Assembly (NCBI RefSeq): GCF_000253295.1
Contig: NC_015717.1
Coordinates: 434,001-498,000, forward strand
Direction of reading: 5' to 3'
Origin: Hyphomicrobium sp. MC1
GTDB lineage: Bacteria > Pseudomonadota > Alphaproteobacteria > Rhizobiales > Hyphomicrobiaceae
Length of the DNA: 64,000 bases
Translations under genes and position numbers: made by a program
The notes under the pieces: generated by a model
Database searches by the model: none
What the model was told of the DNA's origin: nothing
The model's input: the letters and a program-made list of their open reading frames with translations, nothing else
Part shown: piece after piece, positions 8,745-19,191 of the stretch
How positions within the stretch are numbered: the first letter of the stretch is position 1
Layout: each line of letters opens with the position of its first letter

Positions 8745-9359
8745 TCAACTTCTCCAAGTGGATAGAAATCGTTCATCGCCGAAGCGGCAGGCGACGTCAG
8801 CATTCGGCCGTCCTTGCTCGTAGGCGCGTCGTTCAAGTGCGGCGGGGCCGAGCTCTTCGGGGACGGATGTCCGTTGCGTGGCCTGGACGCCGAGGCGGTC
8901 TAATTCTGCAAGTACGGCGGCCAGAGCGTCATCGATGCGGACTTCGGTCGCCGGCGTCAGCGATCCGCCGTAGTCTTCGATCACTGCGGGCTGCACGCCG
9001 ACAAGGAGGATGCGCTTTGGTTCCCAGCCAAGCATTCGCGCTGTGGCCAGAACCTCCTGAAATCCGGCCTGATGAAGCGAGATTTTCTTGGCGCCCATAA
9101 AGGTCGGCACATCGTCGTCGGTGACGAGCTTCAGCGTTCCGGGTGTAAGACCGTAGTCAACAGCATCGAGAATGATTAGCGCCGCGCAGGACTGAACATG
9201 CGGCAGCAAATAGACGCCTTGCGTTCCGCCATCCATCACGAGAACATTGTCTGGAAACGTGTAGCGCTGGTGCAGGTATTCGACGGCGCGAACACCGAAG
9301 CCCTCGTCGGCCCACAAAACGTTGCCGATTCCGAGCACAAGAATTGAGACGTTTGTCAC
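8745..9359 (-). CDS. hupD: Hydrogenase maturation endopeptidase HupD
   Basis: 204 residues. The nickel-dependent protease removes the C-terminal tail of HupL after nickel insertion. The N-terminal VLGIGNVLWADEGFGVRAVE holds the conserved nickel ligand Glu (in ADEG), with further ligands expected at VMDGGTQ (Asp) and ISLHQ (His). The start is GTG 9359, preceded by GAGGGGAG. That ribosome site lies in one arm of an 8-bp inverted repeat (see 9365-9408). An initiator-proximal -24/-12 element and an upstream terminator suggest the hupD-hypC block has its own transcription unit. The C-terminal 35 residues are less conserved. Confidence 0.92.
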   Translation of the reverse strand: MTNVSILVLGIGNVLWADEGFGVRAVEYLHQRYTFPDNVLVMDGGTQGVYLLPHVQSCAALIILDAVDYGLTPGTLKLVTDDDVPTFMGAKKISLHQAGFQEVLATARMLGWEPKRILLVGVQPAVIEDYGGSLTPATEVRIDDALAAVLAELDRLGVQATQRTSVPEELGPAALERRAYEQGRPNADVACRFGDERFLSTWRS

Positions 9360-9364
9360 GTCGT

Positions 9365-9408
9365 CTCCCCTCGCCAGCTCTGTGGCTGGCTGCTTGTTTT
9401 GAGGGGAG
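9365..9408 (-). promoter_or_regulatory. Nested inverted repeat sequestering the hupD ribosome binding site
   Basis: On the transcribed minus strand CTCCCCTC (9408-9401) is exactly complementary to GAGGGGAG (9372-9365), which is the Shine-Dalgarno region of hupD. Inside lies a second pair, GCCAGC/GCTGGC. A transcript covering both arms could hide the ribosome site. A start at about 9402, expected from the adjacent -12 element, would remove most of the upstream arm. The structure is seen directly; its regulatory effect is inference. Confidence 0.5.
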
Positions 9409-9412
9409 CAGC

Positions 9413-9428
9413 ATCAAGAAACGTGCCA
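9413..9428 (-). promoter_or_regulatory. Candidate sigma-54 promoter upstream of hupD
   Basis: Minus-strand TGGCACG-N4-TTGAT matches the sigma-54 consensus TGGCACG-N4-TTGCW except for A instead of C at the -12 GC. The -24 element is perfect. Predicted start about 9402, some 43 bases before the GTG of hupD. It fits control by HoxA, but the -12 mismatch may weaken it. Confidence 0.55.
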
Positions 9429-9551
9429 GCGGGAAAAATAAATATGACATCAACAAATACAAGGCGTTACAGATCAATTTGATTTTCGTTCAATGATTTT
9501 TCGGAAGGTCGCCTTCCGAGGCTCCATACCAATCGACAACTTACTTTCCAA

Positions 9552-9577
9552 TAAAAAAGGCAGCCTGGCGGCTGCCT
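9552..9577 (-). terminator. Intrinsic terminator after hupC
   Basis: On the minus strand AGGCAGCC (9577-9570), a 4-base loop and GGCTGCCT (9565-9558) form a perfect 8-bp stem followed directly by a T run (bases 9557-9552 are all A on the plus strand). It lies 25 bases past the hupC stop and should end the hupSLC transcript before hupD. Confidence 0.85.
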
Positions 9578-9602
9578 AAGGGTGAGTGTGGGAGGACGAA
9601 GG

Positions 9603-10346
9603 TTAGTCTGGGTCGTCGTCTTTGAAAGTTCGGTCACCCGAGATCATCGTTGAAACGATGCTCTGACGGGACATGATGTCTTCGCGGATGGCGACGTAGA
9701 TGTGAATGATGACGAACGTCAGGATAAACCACATGCCAAGCCTGTGTAGCGTGTGGACGTCATAACTCTGGCCGACAAGCGGGATTAGCCAGCCGAAGAC
9801 CTTGTCCTGCCAGCTTCCGCGCTGGGCTCCTTCGGCGTAAAGCGCAAAGCCGGTAACGATCATGAATGTCAGGCCAAGTGTCATGAAAATAAACATGGCG
9901 ACTTGAGCCAACGGGTTGTGCCCGACGTACTTCTTTGGTTGTTTTTCCAGGAACAGATACCAGCGTAGCTCGAACCAGACTTCCCTGCGCCACTTGGGAT
10001 CCAAGAGCGGAAGACGAAAGAGCTGTTTGGAATGGAAGTTGCCGATAAACGACCAGTAGAAGCGGAAAATGAAGCCGATTGCGAGAATATAGCCTGCCGT
10101 GAAGTGGGTGAAGCGAATATAGCCCATCAGAAAATTGGCGCTCGCTTCGCCCGGCATCGTTGGCAGCGGGCGTCCGATGAAGAAGCCCGTCAGCGCGAGA
10201 ACGAGGATCGCTGCGGCATTGATCCAATGCCACAGCCGAACCGGTGCTTCATAGACGTAAACCGACGTCTGGTGGGTCGCGCCGGGCAACGCCGGCGCGC
10301 GAGGGCGTGATGGGGATAGGCTTTCTGAATCGACAATGTCGGTCAT
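9603..10346 (-). CDS. hupC: Hydrogenase b-type cytochrome subunit HupC
   Basis: 247 residues. It anchors HupSL to the membrane and passes electrons from H2 to the quinone pool. The four expected hydrophobic segments are visible: WHWINAAAILVLALTGFFIG, the HFTAGYILAIGFIFRFYW block, VAMFIFMTLGLTFMIVTGFALY and LHRLGMWFILTFVIIHIYVA. Candidate heme-ligand histidines lie in WHW, RFTHF, DVHTLHRLG and IHIYVA. Start ATG 10346 has a perfect AAGGAGG ribosome site overlapping the end of the hupL spacer. It is followed by a strong terminator. Confidence 0.94.
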   Translation of the reverse strand: MTDIVDSESLSPSRPRAPALPGATHQTSVYVYEAPVRLWHWINAAAILVLALTGFFIGRPLPTMPGEASANFLMGYIRFTHFTAGYILAIGFIFRFYWSFIGNFHSKQLFRLPLLDPKWRREVWFELRWYLFLEKQPKKYVGHNPLAQVAMFIFMTLGLTFMIVTGFALYAEGAQRGSWQDKVFGWLIPLVGQSYDVHTLHRLGMWFILTFVIIHIYVAIREDIMSRQSIVSTMISGDRTFKDDDPD

Positions 10347-10356
10347 GTTACCCTCC

Positions 10357-12170
<1,814 letters not shown>

Positions 12171-12171
<1 letters not shown>

Positions 12172-13268
12172 CAAACGTTCTCCTCATTCTCAGCGGCCGA
12201 CTGGCGCTTGACCTGCGCGCGCTTCAGCGCGCTGATCGCGGCGTGGATGGCGACTGCGCCGCCGACGCCGGCCGCTACCGTGCCGCCGATCCGATCGGCA
12301 TTTTCTTCAATTCCAAATTGGTGGATGGTTTGCAGGCGCGCGTACCAGGAACCCTTGTCCCAGAACCCTTCCTCCGAACAGCCGATACAGCCGTGCCCCG
12401 CTTGAATCGGGAAGCTTGTTCCATCATTCCAGCGTACGGTCGAACAGGCGTTGTAGGTTGTCGGCCCTTTGCACCCGACCTTGTAAAGACAGTAGCCGCG
12501 GCGGGCGCCTTCATCATCGAATGCTTCGACGAACTGCCCGGCGTCAAAATGGGGACGGCGATAGCATTTGTCGTGAATGCGCTGGGAATAGAACATTTTC
12601 GGGCGGCCGGTCCGGTCCAGCTCGGGCAACCGGTCGAAGGTCAACATGTAGGTAATAACGCCGGTCATGACTTCGGCGATCGGCGGGCAACCGGGAACCT
12701 TGATGATCGGCTTGTCTGTGATGACCTTGTGAACCGGTGTTGCCTGTGTCGGGTTCGGGCGCGCCGCCTGGACGCAACCGTGGCTCGCGCAAGAACCCCA
12801 CGAGATGATCGCTTTGGCGTGCTCGGCGGCGTGCCGCAACTGATCGACGAACGGCTTTCCGCCGATGATGCAGAACATGCCGTCTTCGTTGAGCGGCGGA
12901 TTGCCTTCGACGGCAAGAATGTAATTTCCCTTATAGCGCTCGATCGTATCCTGTAACGCGGCTTCCGCCTGATGGCCGGCCGACGCCATCAAGGTATCGT
13001 CGTAGTCGAGCGAGATCATCGAGAGGACGACGTCTTTGACAAGCGGATGCGCCGAGCGAATGAACGATTCGGAGCAGCACGTGCATTCCAGACCATGTAG
13101 CCAAAGCACGGGCGTGCGCGGCTTGGTCTCCATCGCGTGCGCGATCTCGGTCATGTAGCTCGGTCCGAGCCCGAGTGCCGTCGCAGTCAGTGAGCAGAAC
13201 TTGAGGAACGACCGGCGAGTCACGCCCTGCCGCCGCATTACCTCGTAGAATGTTTCGGTTGGTTTCAT
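12171..13268 (-). CDS. hupS: Uptake [NiFe] hydrogenase small subunit HupS
   Basis: 365 residues. Electron-transfer subunit with three FeS clusters. A Tat signal is clear: TRRSFLKFC (about 18-26), a hydrophobic core and cleavage near AHA (about 45). The proximal cluster begins at LECTCCSESF. Further cluster ligands are in GSCASHGC, VPGCPP, DKCYRR, KVGCKG and GCIGCSE. A C-terminal hydrophobic helix (about 325-345) is the usual membrane anchor. The start is MKPTETFYEV at 13268, preceded by GAGAGGCAGCAGG. It lies 45 bases downstream of the predicted sigma-54 transcription start. Confidence 0.97.
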
Positions 13269-13323
13269 CCTGCTGCCTCTCCCGGATTTCGCGCGCAGCG
13301 ATGCGCGCTTTGGCGGGTCAAGA

Positions 13324-13339
13324 CGCAAGGCTCATGCCA
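13324..13339 (-). promoter_or_regulatory. Sigma-54 promoter of hupSLC
   Basis: Minus-strand TGGCATG-N4-TTGCG contains the invariant GG and GC dinucleotides at exact -24/-12 spacing. The predicted start is near 13313. It sits in the 197-base gap between hupV and hupS. Sigma-54 dependence with HoxA as activator matches known rhizobial hupSL promoters. Confidence 0.8.
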
Positions 13340-13465
13340 TCACATTTATGCTTTTAAAATCAAGTATTTCTCTAAATCACGGACGCTCAATGTGGTGACG
13401 CGCTTTCACTTCGATCGAAAGGTTGGAAGCGCGGTTGCCAGTTGATGGCGGTGTCGCCATGTCCG

Positions 13466-14920
13466 TCAGTGAACCGTGCAGACCATGCAGGGATCGAATG
13501 ACCGGACGATGTGCTGCACCGATACCGGCGTCGATTCCCCGGGACGAACGCGAGCGCCGCGCAAGGCTTGCTCGACGGGGCCAGGTGTTCCGGTGGCGTC
13601 GCGCGGCGAGAAGTTCCAGGTCGTCGGGGCAATGATCTGGTAAGAGGCGATCCGGCCCTGTTCGATCACCAGCCAGTGTCCGAGTGAACCGCGCGCCGCT
13701 TCCGTCAGGCCCTGCACGTGTGCCGACTGGGGTAAACGTCCACGCGTGATGAAATGTTCGCCGGGTGTGATCTCGCTCGCCCAACGTTCCATCGCGACCA
13801 ATGTTGCCGCGATCTCGAATAGCCTTCCGACGACGCGCGCACGCACGTTGGCTGCGCCCTCGTGCAAAAGATCGGCAGCCAATGGATGTCCTGCGATCAG
13901 CATGCGGGCGAAGGCTCCGACTTCTACCGTTTGCCCTCCCAGTCGCGGGGCCTTGCACCAGCTATAGCCGTCCGCCATGGCCTCATCAGGGTACGTGCGG
14001 CCCTCGAAGGGATGCGCCGGCGGTCCGAGCATCCAGGAACTCGCCAGATCCTCGACGATAAGGCCGGTATCCAAATATGCGCGGCGTCCATCGTCCCAAA
14101 CGCCCGAAGGAAGGAGCGGGATCCCATCGACAGGATAAGCGCCATAGCTCATGAAACGCGTTGGTCCGAGTCCCGATTTGTCGAGTTCAAGCGCGTCTGA
14201 AATCGTAAGAAAGAGGCGCAAACTTCCTTGGCTTGGCTCTCGCGAATGCCAGGCACGAAGCGCATCGGCAGTGTCGATTTCCAGCACTCGCTCAAGCTTG
14301 TCGGCGAAGATGCTCGCTTCCGCCCAGGCCCGGAATTGCCTGATGATTGCGAGAAGCCGCACGCGGTCGCGCTGATCCGGCGCCTTCGTCACGCCGCCCG
14401 GCTGCAGAGACAGCGTATGGGGCCATTTTCCGGCGAGAAGCCCCATGATGTGCAGAAGCTCCGAACGCGCTGTCATCGCCTCTCCGACGAGCGTGCCGCC
14501 TTTCGCCTTGAATTTTTCGACGACCTTGGCGTGCCACGGCTCGTCGGCGTAAACTGCACGCGCGAAATCGGTCATGAAGAACACGTGGAAATGTGTCAGA
14601 TGGTCAGCGATGTTTTCGGCGGCGTGGATGATCGCAGCCGCCCGCTCGCCGTTCGGCGGTGGTGCAATCCCTTGCGCGGCCGCAAGCGCCCTTGCGGCGG
14701 CGACGGATTGCGATACGGAACAAATTCCACAAATGCGCGGCACGATCGTCAGCGCATCGCGCGGATCTTTGCCTTCCAGTATCTGCTCGAACCCGCGGAA
14801 GAGTGGCGAGTTGACATAAGCCGCGCCAACCTCTCCATCTCGAATATCGAGGCGAATTTCGAGGTCGCCTTCGACTCGATTGAACGGCCCCGCAATGATC
14901 CGCCGGGTACCCTCAGTCAT
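13466..14920 (-). CDS. hupV: H2-sensing regulatory hydrogenase large subunit HupV/HoxC
   Basis: 484 residues, shorter than HupL. The nickel ligands are in PRICGICSVSQ (about 62-72) and DPCMVCTVH at the very end. The protein terminates exactly at that His, so there is no tail for a protease to cut. This is characteristic of regulatory (group 2b) hydrogenases. The L1 box has SVSQ where catalytic HupL has the C-x3-H type GCH, also normal for sensors. It overlaps hupU by 4 bases and forms the H2 receptor that signals through HupT. Confidence 0.95.
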   Translation of the reverse strand: MTEGTRRIIAGPFNRVEGDLEIRLDIRDGEVGAAYVNSPLFRGFEQILEGKDPRDALTIVPRICGICSVSQSVAAARALAAAQGIAPPPNGERAAAIIHAAENIADHLTHFHVFFMTDFARAVYADEPWHAKVVEKFKAKGGTLVGEAMTARSELLHIMGLLAGKWPHTLSLQPGGVTKAPDQRDRVRLLAIIRQFRAWAEASIFADKLERVLEIDTADALRAWHSREPSQGSLRLFLTISDALELDKSGLGPTRFMSYGAYPVDGIPLLPSGVWDDGRRAYLDTGLIVEDLASSWMLGPPAHPFEGRTYPDEAMADGYSWCKAPRLGGQTVEVGAFARMLIAGHPLAADLLHEGAANVRARVVGRLFEIAATLVAMERWASEITPGEHFITRGRLPQSAHVQGLTEAARGSLGHWLVIEQGRIASYQIIAPTTWNFSPRDATGTPGPVEQALRGARVRPGESTPVSVQHIVRSFDPCMVCTVH

Positions 14921-15924
14921 TTGAGATTCGTGTCTCTGTCAGTCGGTGGCGCGACGATGTAATCAGCGACCGCGTTGAGTTTGACGCGTTTGGGCGTCGC
15001 GGCCTTGGACAGCGAAGCCAGCGCGATAAACCAAGCCTTCGGCATGTCCGTCGGTAGACCGATCGGAATGCCGCCGATCTTCGGCGTTTCTGTAAACACG
15101 CGGCCCGGCTCCTCGAATTCCGGCGCCGTGCAATTGATGCACGGATAGCCGCCGCGCGTGCACGACCCTTCGCCATTCCAAGCTCGAGTGTTGCAATCGC
15201 CGTGGGCCTGCGTGCCGATACAGCCCAGGTTTTCCATCATGCAGCCGATTTCGGACAGTTCCTCAGCGCTCGCCTTGTATTCGTAATATTCATTGCGGGA
15301 ACAGCCGTGATGCACGAGGTGATCGGAATAAAAGCGGGGACGGCGCAATGGATCGAGGTCTGAGAGAGAGAGTGCATCTTCGGACAGAAGCATGAGCGTT
15401 TCGGTTACCCAGTTAGGGTGCGTCGGGCAACCGGCGATATTGATGACGGGCAGACCGCTTCTGCTGCGGAAATCTGCACCGAGCGCGCCGCCCTGATTGC
15501 GCCCTTCGAACTGCAGTCCAACCGCGTCGGCTGGATTGTTCCCTGCTGCCGTTATGCCGCCGTAAGCCGCACAAGAACCAACGCCGACGACGTATTTCGC
15601 CAGTGGCGCAAGTTCCCGCAGCCACTCGATCATCGGCCGCCCTGTCCCCGCGAGTATATGAAAGCGTCCGCTGCCATTGGGGCCGCGCAGTACGGAGCCT
15701 TCGAAACAAAGAATGTCGAGCGGTCGCCGGCCCGCGATCACGTCGCTTAAGACCGCTTGGACTTCGTCTCCGCTTTCTTCGCTGAGCGAAGGATGCCAAA
15801 GAAAATCGAGCCCGAAACTCTCCAGCACTGGAAACAGTCCCGGTGCTTCGGCGCACATCATCGACATCGTGCAACCACCGCAGCCGCCGGATTGCAGCCA
15901 GAGCACTGTCTTCGGATTTCTCAT
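14917..15924 (-). CDS. hupU: H2-sensing regulatory hydrogenase small subunit HupU/HoxB
   Basis: 335 residues. Small-subunit fold with FeS ligands in QSGGCGGCTMS (about 12-22), GVGSCAAYGG, AGCPTHP, HHGCSRNEY, ENLGCIGT and INCTAPEF. Unlike HupS it has no Tat signal and no C-terminal anchor, so it is a soluble cytoplasmic sensor subunit. Start and hupT stop overlap as ATGA, and its own stop overlaps hupV. Together HupUV detect H2 and control the kinase HupT. Confidence 0.95.
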   Translation of the reverse strand: MRNPKTVLWLQSGGCGGCTMSMMCAEAPGLFPVLESFGLDFLWHPSLSEESGDEVQAVLSDVIAGRRPLDILCFEGSVLRGPNGSGRFHILAGTGRPMIEWLRELAPLAKYVVGVGSCAAYGGITAAGNNPADAVGLQFEGRNQGGALGADFRSRSGLPVINIAGCPTHPNWVTETLMLLSEDALSLSDLDPLRRPRFYSDHLVHHGCSRNEYYEYKASAEELSEIGCMMENLGCIGTQAHGDCNTRAWNGEGSCTRGGYPCINCTAPEFEEPGRVFTETPKIGGIPIGLPTDMPKAWFIALASLSKAATPKRVKLNAVADYIVAPPTDRDTNLK

Positions 15925-17255
15925 CGCTCAGCCTCTCCGCCCTGCCACGACAGCGGCAAACGGATTTCAAACATTGCACCTCCCGACGATTTGTTGACGG
16001 CCGTGAGCATGCCGCGATGCTCCTTTACGATTTTATAGCTGATGGAAAGGCCGAGCCCCATGCCTTTTCCCACCGGTTTGGTCGTGAAAAACGGATCAAA
16101 AAGCTTGAGCAGAGCTTCCGGCGAGATGCCAGGGCCTTCGTCCGCAATCCGCAAAATCGCTTCGTCTTGAGTTGCTGTGATTTCGACGGCAATCTCGCCG
16201 CTCTCTTTGCCTTCCATACTGTCACAGGCGTTTTGGATGACATTCATCACGACCTGCTGAATATGGCCACCGCGCCCCTCGACGAGAAGTTTTTCTGGCG
16301 CCGTCACCGCCACGTGAATTCTGGGCTCGTGCGCCTTGACGACCCATGTCAACGCTGTGCGGGTGATGGCCACGAGATCGAAGAGCTGCGTCTCGCCATT
16401 GCCCTCAGCAGAGAACCGGCGCAGTGACTCGACGATATCGCGGACACGTTCCGCGCCTTCGAGCGCACCGGCAACGGCGCTGCGCAGATTGGCGACAGCG
16501 CGATCGATTTTGAGAGTCTGGCGGGCTTCGATGAGCTCTTCGCGCGGCGCGCCAGCCTGAACCTTATCGAAATACGCTTCGAGGCGGCCGACGTAACGCT
16601 CCAGCGCATGGGCATTCCCATAGACAAAGCTGATCGGATTATTGATCTCGTGAGCAACGCCCGAAACGAGGCGTCCGAGCGAGGCCATTTTTTCCGAATG
16701 CACGAGCTGCTCCTGGGTCCGCACCAGCGTGCCGTGAGCATTGTTGAGTTCGAGATAAGCGCGTCGCAATTCGCCGACGGGCCGTCCGATGAGAACGATA
16801 CCGACAACGCGCCCTCGCGGATCGATACGTGGGGCTGCATGGATATCGAGAAGTTCGGCGGAGTTGCTGCCTTGGATCGAGAGTTCCAGGCGCTGCGTCT
16901 TTGCATTGGCCGCGGCGGCAAAGAGCATGTTCGACAACCGCTCTCTGTCTGCTTCGATGAACAGGTCTGCAACCAGCATGCCTATGAGCTTCGAAGCGGG
17001 CGTTCCGGTCTGCCGAACTAACGCCGCGTTGGTCTGCACGATACGGTTGGAGAGATTGCAGGCGATCAAAACATCCGTCATCGATCCGAGGACGGATTCC
17101 ATGAAGGCACGCATTGCTTCGAGTGCCGAGTTTTTCTCTTCGAGTTCGACTTGGTACTTGAGAAGCTCCGAGTACGTCTCGTCCATCTTCCGGATCACGT
17201 CGATCCAGGCACCGTCCGTAAAGCTGCTGTCGGCCGTAGGTTGCGTATCTGCCAT
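15921..17255 (-). CDS. hupT: Hydrogen-sensing histidine kinase HupT/HoxJ
   Basis: 444 residues. A PAS domain (about 45-160) precedes a dimerisation segment with the phospho-acceptor in VAHEINNPISFVYGN. The ATPase part carries the N box VMNVIQNACDSM, G1 DEGPGIS and G2 GKGMGLGLS. No membrane span is present, consistent with a soluble partner of HupUV. The predicted role is to phosphorylate and silence HoxA when H2 is lacking. I chose ATG 17255 (MADTQPTADS). A start at 17306 would add 17 residues, and neither has a strong ribosome site. Confidence 0.92.
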   Translation of the reverse strand: MADTQPTADSSFTDGAWIDVIRKMDETYSELLKYQVELEEKNSALEAMRAFMESVLGSMTDVLIACNLSNRIVQTNAALVRQTGTPASKLIGMLVADLFIEADRERLSNMLFAAAANAKTQRLELSIQGSNSAELLDIHAAPRIDPRGRVVGIVLIGRPVGELRRAYLELNNAHGTLVRTQEQLVHSEKMASLGRLVSGVAHEINNPISFVYGNAHALERYVGRLEAYFDKVQAGAPREELIEARQTLKIDRAVANLRSAVAGALEGAERVRDIVESLRRFSAEGNGETQLFDLVAITRTALTWVVKAHEPRIHVAVTAPEKLLVEGRGGHIQQVVMNVIQNACDSMEGKESGEIAVEITATQDEAILRIADEGPGISPEALLKLFDPFFTTKPVGKGMGLGLSISYKIVKEHRGMLTAVNKSSGGAMFEIRLPLSWQGGEAER

Positions 17256-17352
17256 CGGTTGGATTATAGGGCTTCGCCTCGTCGTCGACAAACCCGCTTT
17301 TGGCATTTACTGACTTAGCAGCCTTGGACTTTTCGTCCGACCGGTCTGGCGC

Positions 17353-17367
17353 GACGGCTTAGCCGTC
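17353..17367. terminator. Small hairpin after the DNA glycosylase gene
   Basis: GACGGC-TTA-GCCGTC is a perfect 6-bp inverted repeat starting 2 bases beyond the minus-strand stop at 17369. No T run follows, so termination would be weak or factor-assisted. Confidence 0.3.
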
Positions 17368-17368
17368 C

Positions 17369-17953
17369 TCAAATTCTGACGAAGCGTAGTTTTTTGGCGG
17401 CCCATACCGGGCCTGTGTAATCAACGCCGATGCGCGGCGTTGAGCGAACGCGAAGCTTCGTTGCGTTCTCGCCCGTATCGGCAAACCAAAGTCCGGTTTT
17501 GGGTGTGGCTTCCCGGCCGTGGAAGCTCGCGTCGATGTCCATCGCTGCGGTGACGCGGCCGGGCCCGCTTACTCCTTCGACGCCTCGGATGAGCACGGCG
17601 GATGCGTCACCCGCCTTGCCCGTCACGATGTTGAGCATCCAATGGATGCCGTAGGTGCGGTAGATATAAAAGTGTGCCGGCGGTCCGAACATGACTTCAG
17701 TTCTCGCCGTTCTTCCTTTGGAAGAATGCGAGGCAAGGTCGTGGACTCCTTCGTAGGCCTCGGTTTCGGTCACGGCCAACGCGGTTCGCATTTTCCCGAT
17801 CCGACGCACGAGGTTTTTTCCGAGGAGATCGCGAGCAACCTTTGCGGCCGGGCGGTCAAAGAACGACTGCGGAAGTACATTGCTGCCGACAACGGAGTCC
17901 AATATCTGCCCCCCACGATTGACGATCCGAACTCCGCTTAGTCGCTCGCACAT
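17369..17953 (-). CDS. DNA-3-methyladenine glycosylase (AAG/MPG family)
   Basis: 194 residues, the usual size of bacterial MPG-type glycosylases, which excise alkylated purines to start base-excision repair. Family motifs are FFDRPAAKVARDLLGK (about 31-46), the catalytic-region VTETEAYEG with its Glu, HFYIYRTYGIHWMLNIV and GPGRVTAAMDI. It stands alone between hupT and the phosphoesterase operon on the same strand as the hup genes but with no evident link to them. DNA alkylation repair would suit an organism handling C1 compounds, though that connection is speculative. Confidence 0.9.
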   Translation of the reverse strand: MCERLSGVRIVNRGGQILDSVVGSNVLPQSFFDRPAAKVARDLLGKNLVRRIGKMRTALAVTETEAYEGVHDLASHSSKGRTARTEVMFGPPAHFYIYRTYGIHWMLNIVTGKAGDASAVLIRGVEGVSGPGRVTAAMDIDASFHGREATPKTGLWFADTGENATKLRVRSTPRIGVDYTGPVWAAKKLRFVRI

Positions 17954-18162
17954 TTCAATATTTCTGCTGTATGCGATCTAATTCAATGCCAAGGCTGAGG
18001 TCGGGACGAGCATCTCGTTCCTAATGGTCGCGACTGGCTGAGCACAGCCACTTGCAGCTGGGGGCCGGCGCCTACACACCAAATGCCTAAGTCTGTCCAA
18101 AATCTGCATCATGCTGTGGCCGATTCCATATCGAGGCGACATCAAATTTTTCTTAGCGAGAT

Positions 18163-18188
18163 GGAATAAAGCGCCAGGAGCACGAGTC
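18163..18188 (+). promoter_or_regulatory. Possible ECF-type promoter for the phosphoesterase-cytochrome-sigma operon
   Basis: GGAAT (18163-18167) and CGAGTC (18183-18188) are separated by 15 bases and resemble the GGAA-type -35 and CG-type -10 of ECF promoters. They lie 49 bases before the phosphoesterase start. Autoregulation by the operon's own sigma factor is a guess from sequence and position. Confidence 0.3.
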
Positions 18189-18236
18189 TTCCCTTTCAAA
18201 CCGCCAATTCGCGGGCTTTGGAAGGGAGTGCAGAAA

Positions 18237-19178
18237 ATGGGTAATAATGACGGGGACGGTATCAACCGGCGGCATGCGCTGGAATGCATGATTTGGGCGG
18301 GGACCGGCGTCCTTTGGACGGTAGCGGGTGGAGTGCCGAAATCACTATCTCTGCTCGATGACGTTGAAGCTGCCGAAGCGGCAAAAAGCGGTTTCACTTT
18401 CTTGCAAATATCCGACAGCCATGTCGGCTTCAACAAGCCTGCCAATCCGCATGCGATTGAAACACTGAAAGAGGCGATCGGTCGGATCGACGCGCTCCCC
18501 GAGAAGCCGGCCTTTTTACTTCATACCGGGGACATTACTCACAGCGCGAAGCCCGTAGAGTTTGACGATGCGAATGAGATTATAGGCTCGACGCGAGTGA
18601 ATGTTCATTATGTCCCCGGCGAGCATGACATCACGGACCAAGCGACTGAGAATGCCTATCTCGAACGGTACGGTAAAGGTGTAAAGGGCGGCGGTTGGTA
18701 TAGCTTCGACCAACACGGCGTACACTTCATCGGTCTGAACAACGTGGTCAATCTCAAGAAGTTTGGCTTGGGGTTTCTTGGCGATGAACAGCTCAAGTGG
18801 CTGGAGGACGATCTTCGAGCACTGTCGTCTTCAACGCCAATCGTTGTTTTCGCGCACATTCCGCTGTGGTCGATCTATCCGAATTGGGGATGGGGAACGG
18901 ACGATGCTGCTGTTGCGCTTGGTTACTTAAAGCGCTTTGGCTCGGTCACCATTCTCAACGGGCATATTCATCAGCTGATGCAGAAAGTCGAAGGCGACGT
19001 GACGTTTCACACGGCGCGCTCGACGGCGTTTCCACAACCTGCTCCCGGAGAAGCACTGTCACCCGGGCCGATGGTCGTTCCAGCCGACAAGCTGCGTGGC
19101 ATGCTCGGGCTGACGAGTGTCACGTTCAAAAAGAACAAGTCGCCCCTTGCCATCATAGATACGTCGTTGGCGGATTGA
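18237..19178 (+). CDS. Tat-exported metallophosphoesterase
   Basis: 313 residues from ATG 18237, which follows GGGAGTGCAGAAA. A twin-arginine signal (NRRHALECMIWAG, about residues 10-22) predicts export. The calcineurin-like fold shows the metal ligands in order: ISDSHVG (D, H), HTGDITH, a GEHD box in place of the usual GNHD (about residue 132), FAHIPLW and NGHIHQ. The Glu for Asn in GEHD is unusual for this family and is worth noting. It heads a four-gene plus-strand operon with cytochrome c, an ECF sigma factor and an anti-sigma factor. Substrate unknown. Confidence 0.85.
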   Translation: MGNNDGDGINRRHALECMIWAGTGVLWTVAGGVPKSLSLLDDVEAAEAAKSGFTFLQISDSHVGFNKPANPHAIETLKEAIGRIDALPEKPAFLLHTGDITHSAKPVEFDDANEIIGSTRVNVHYVPGEHDITDQATENAYLERYGKGVKGGGWYSFDQHGVHFIGLNNVVNLKKFGLGFLGDEQLKWLEDDLRALSSSTPIVVFAHIPLWSIYPNWGWGTDDAAVALGYLKRFGSVTILNGHIHQLMQKVEGDVTFHTARSTAFPQPAPGEALSPGPMVVPADKLRGMLGLTSVTFKKNKSPLAIIDTSLAD

Positions 19179-19191
19179 GGCGGATTTCAAA

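Noticed and set aside
13466..15924. Treating HupUV as a second catalytic uptake hydrogenase
   Set aside because: HupV stops at the final His with no cleavable tail, HupU has no Tat signal, and the genes are coupled to the kinase HupT.
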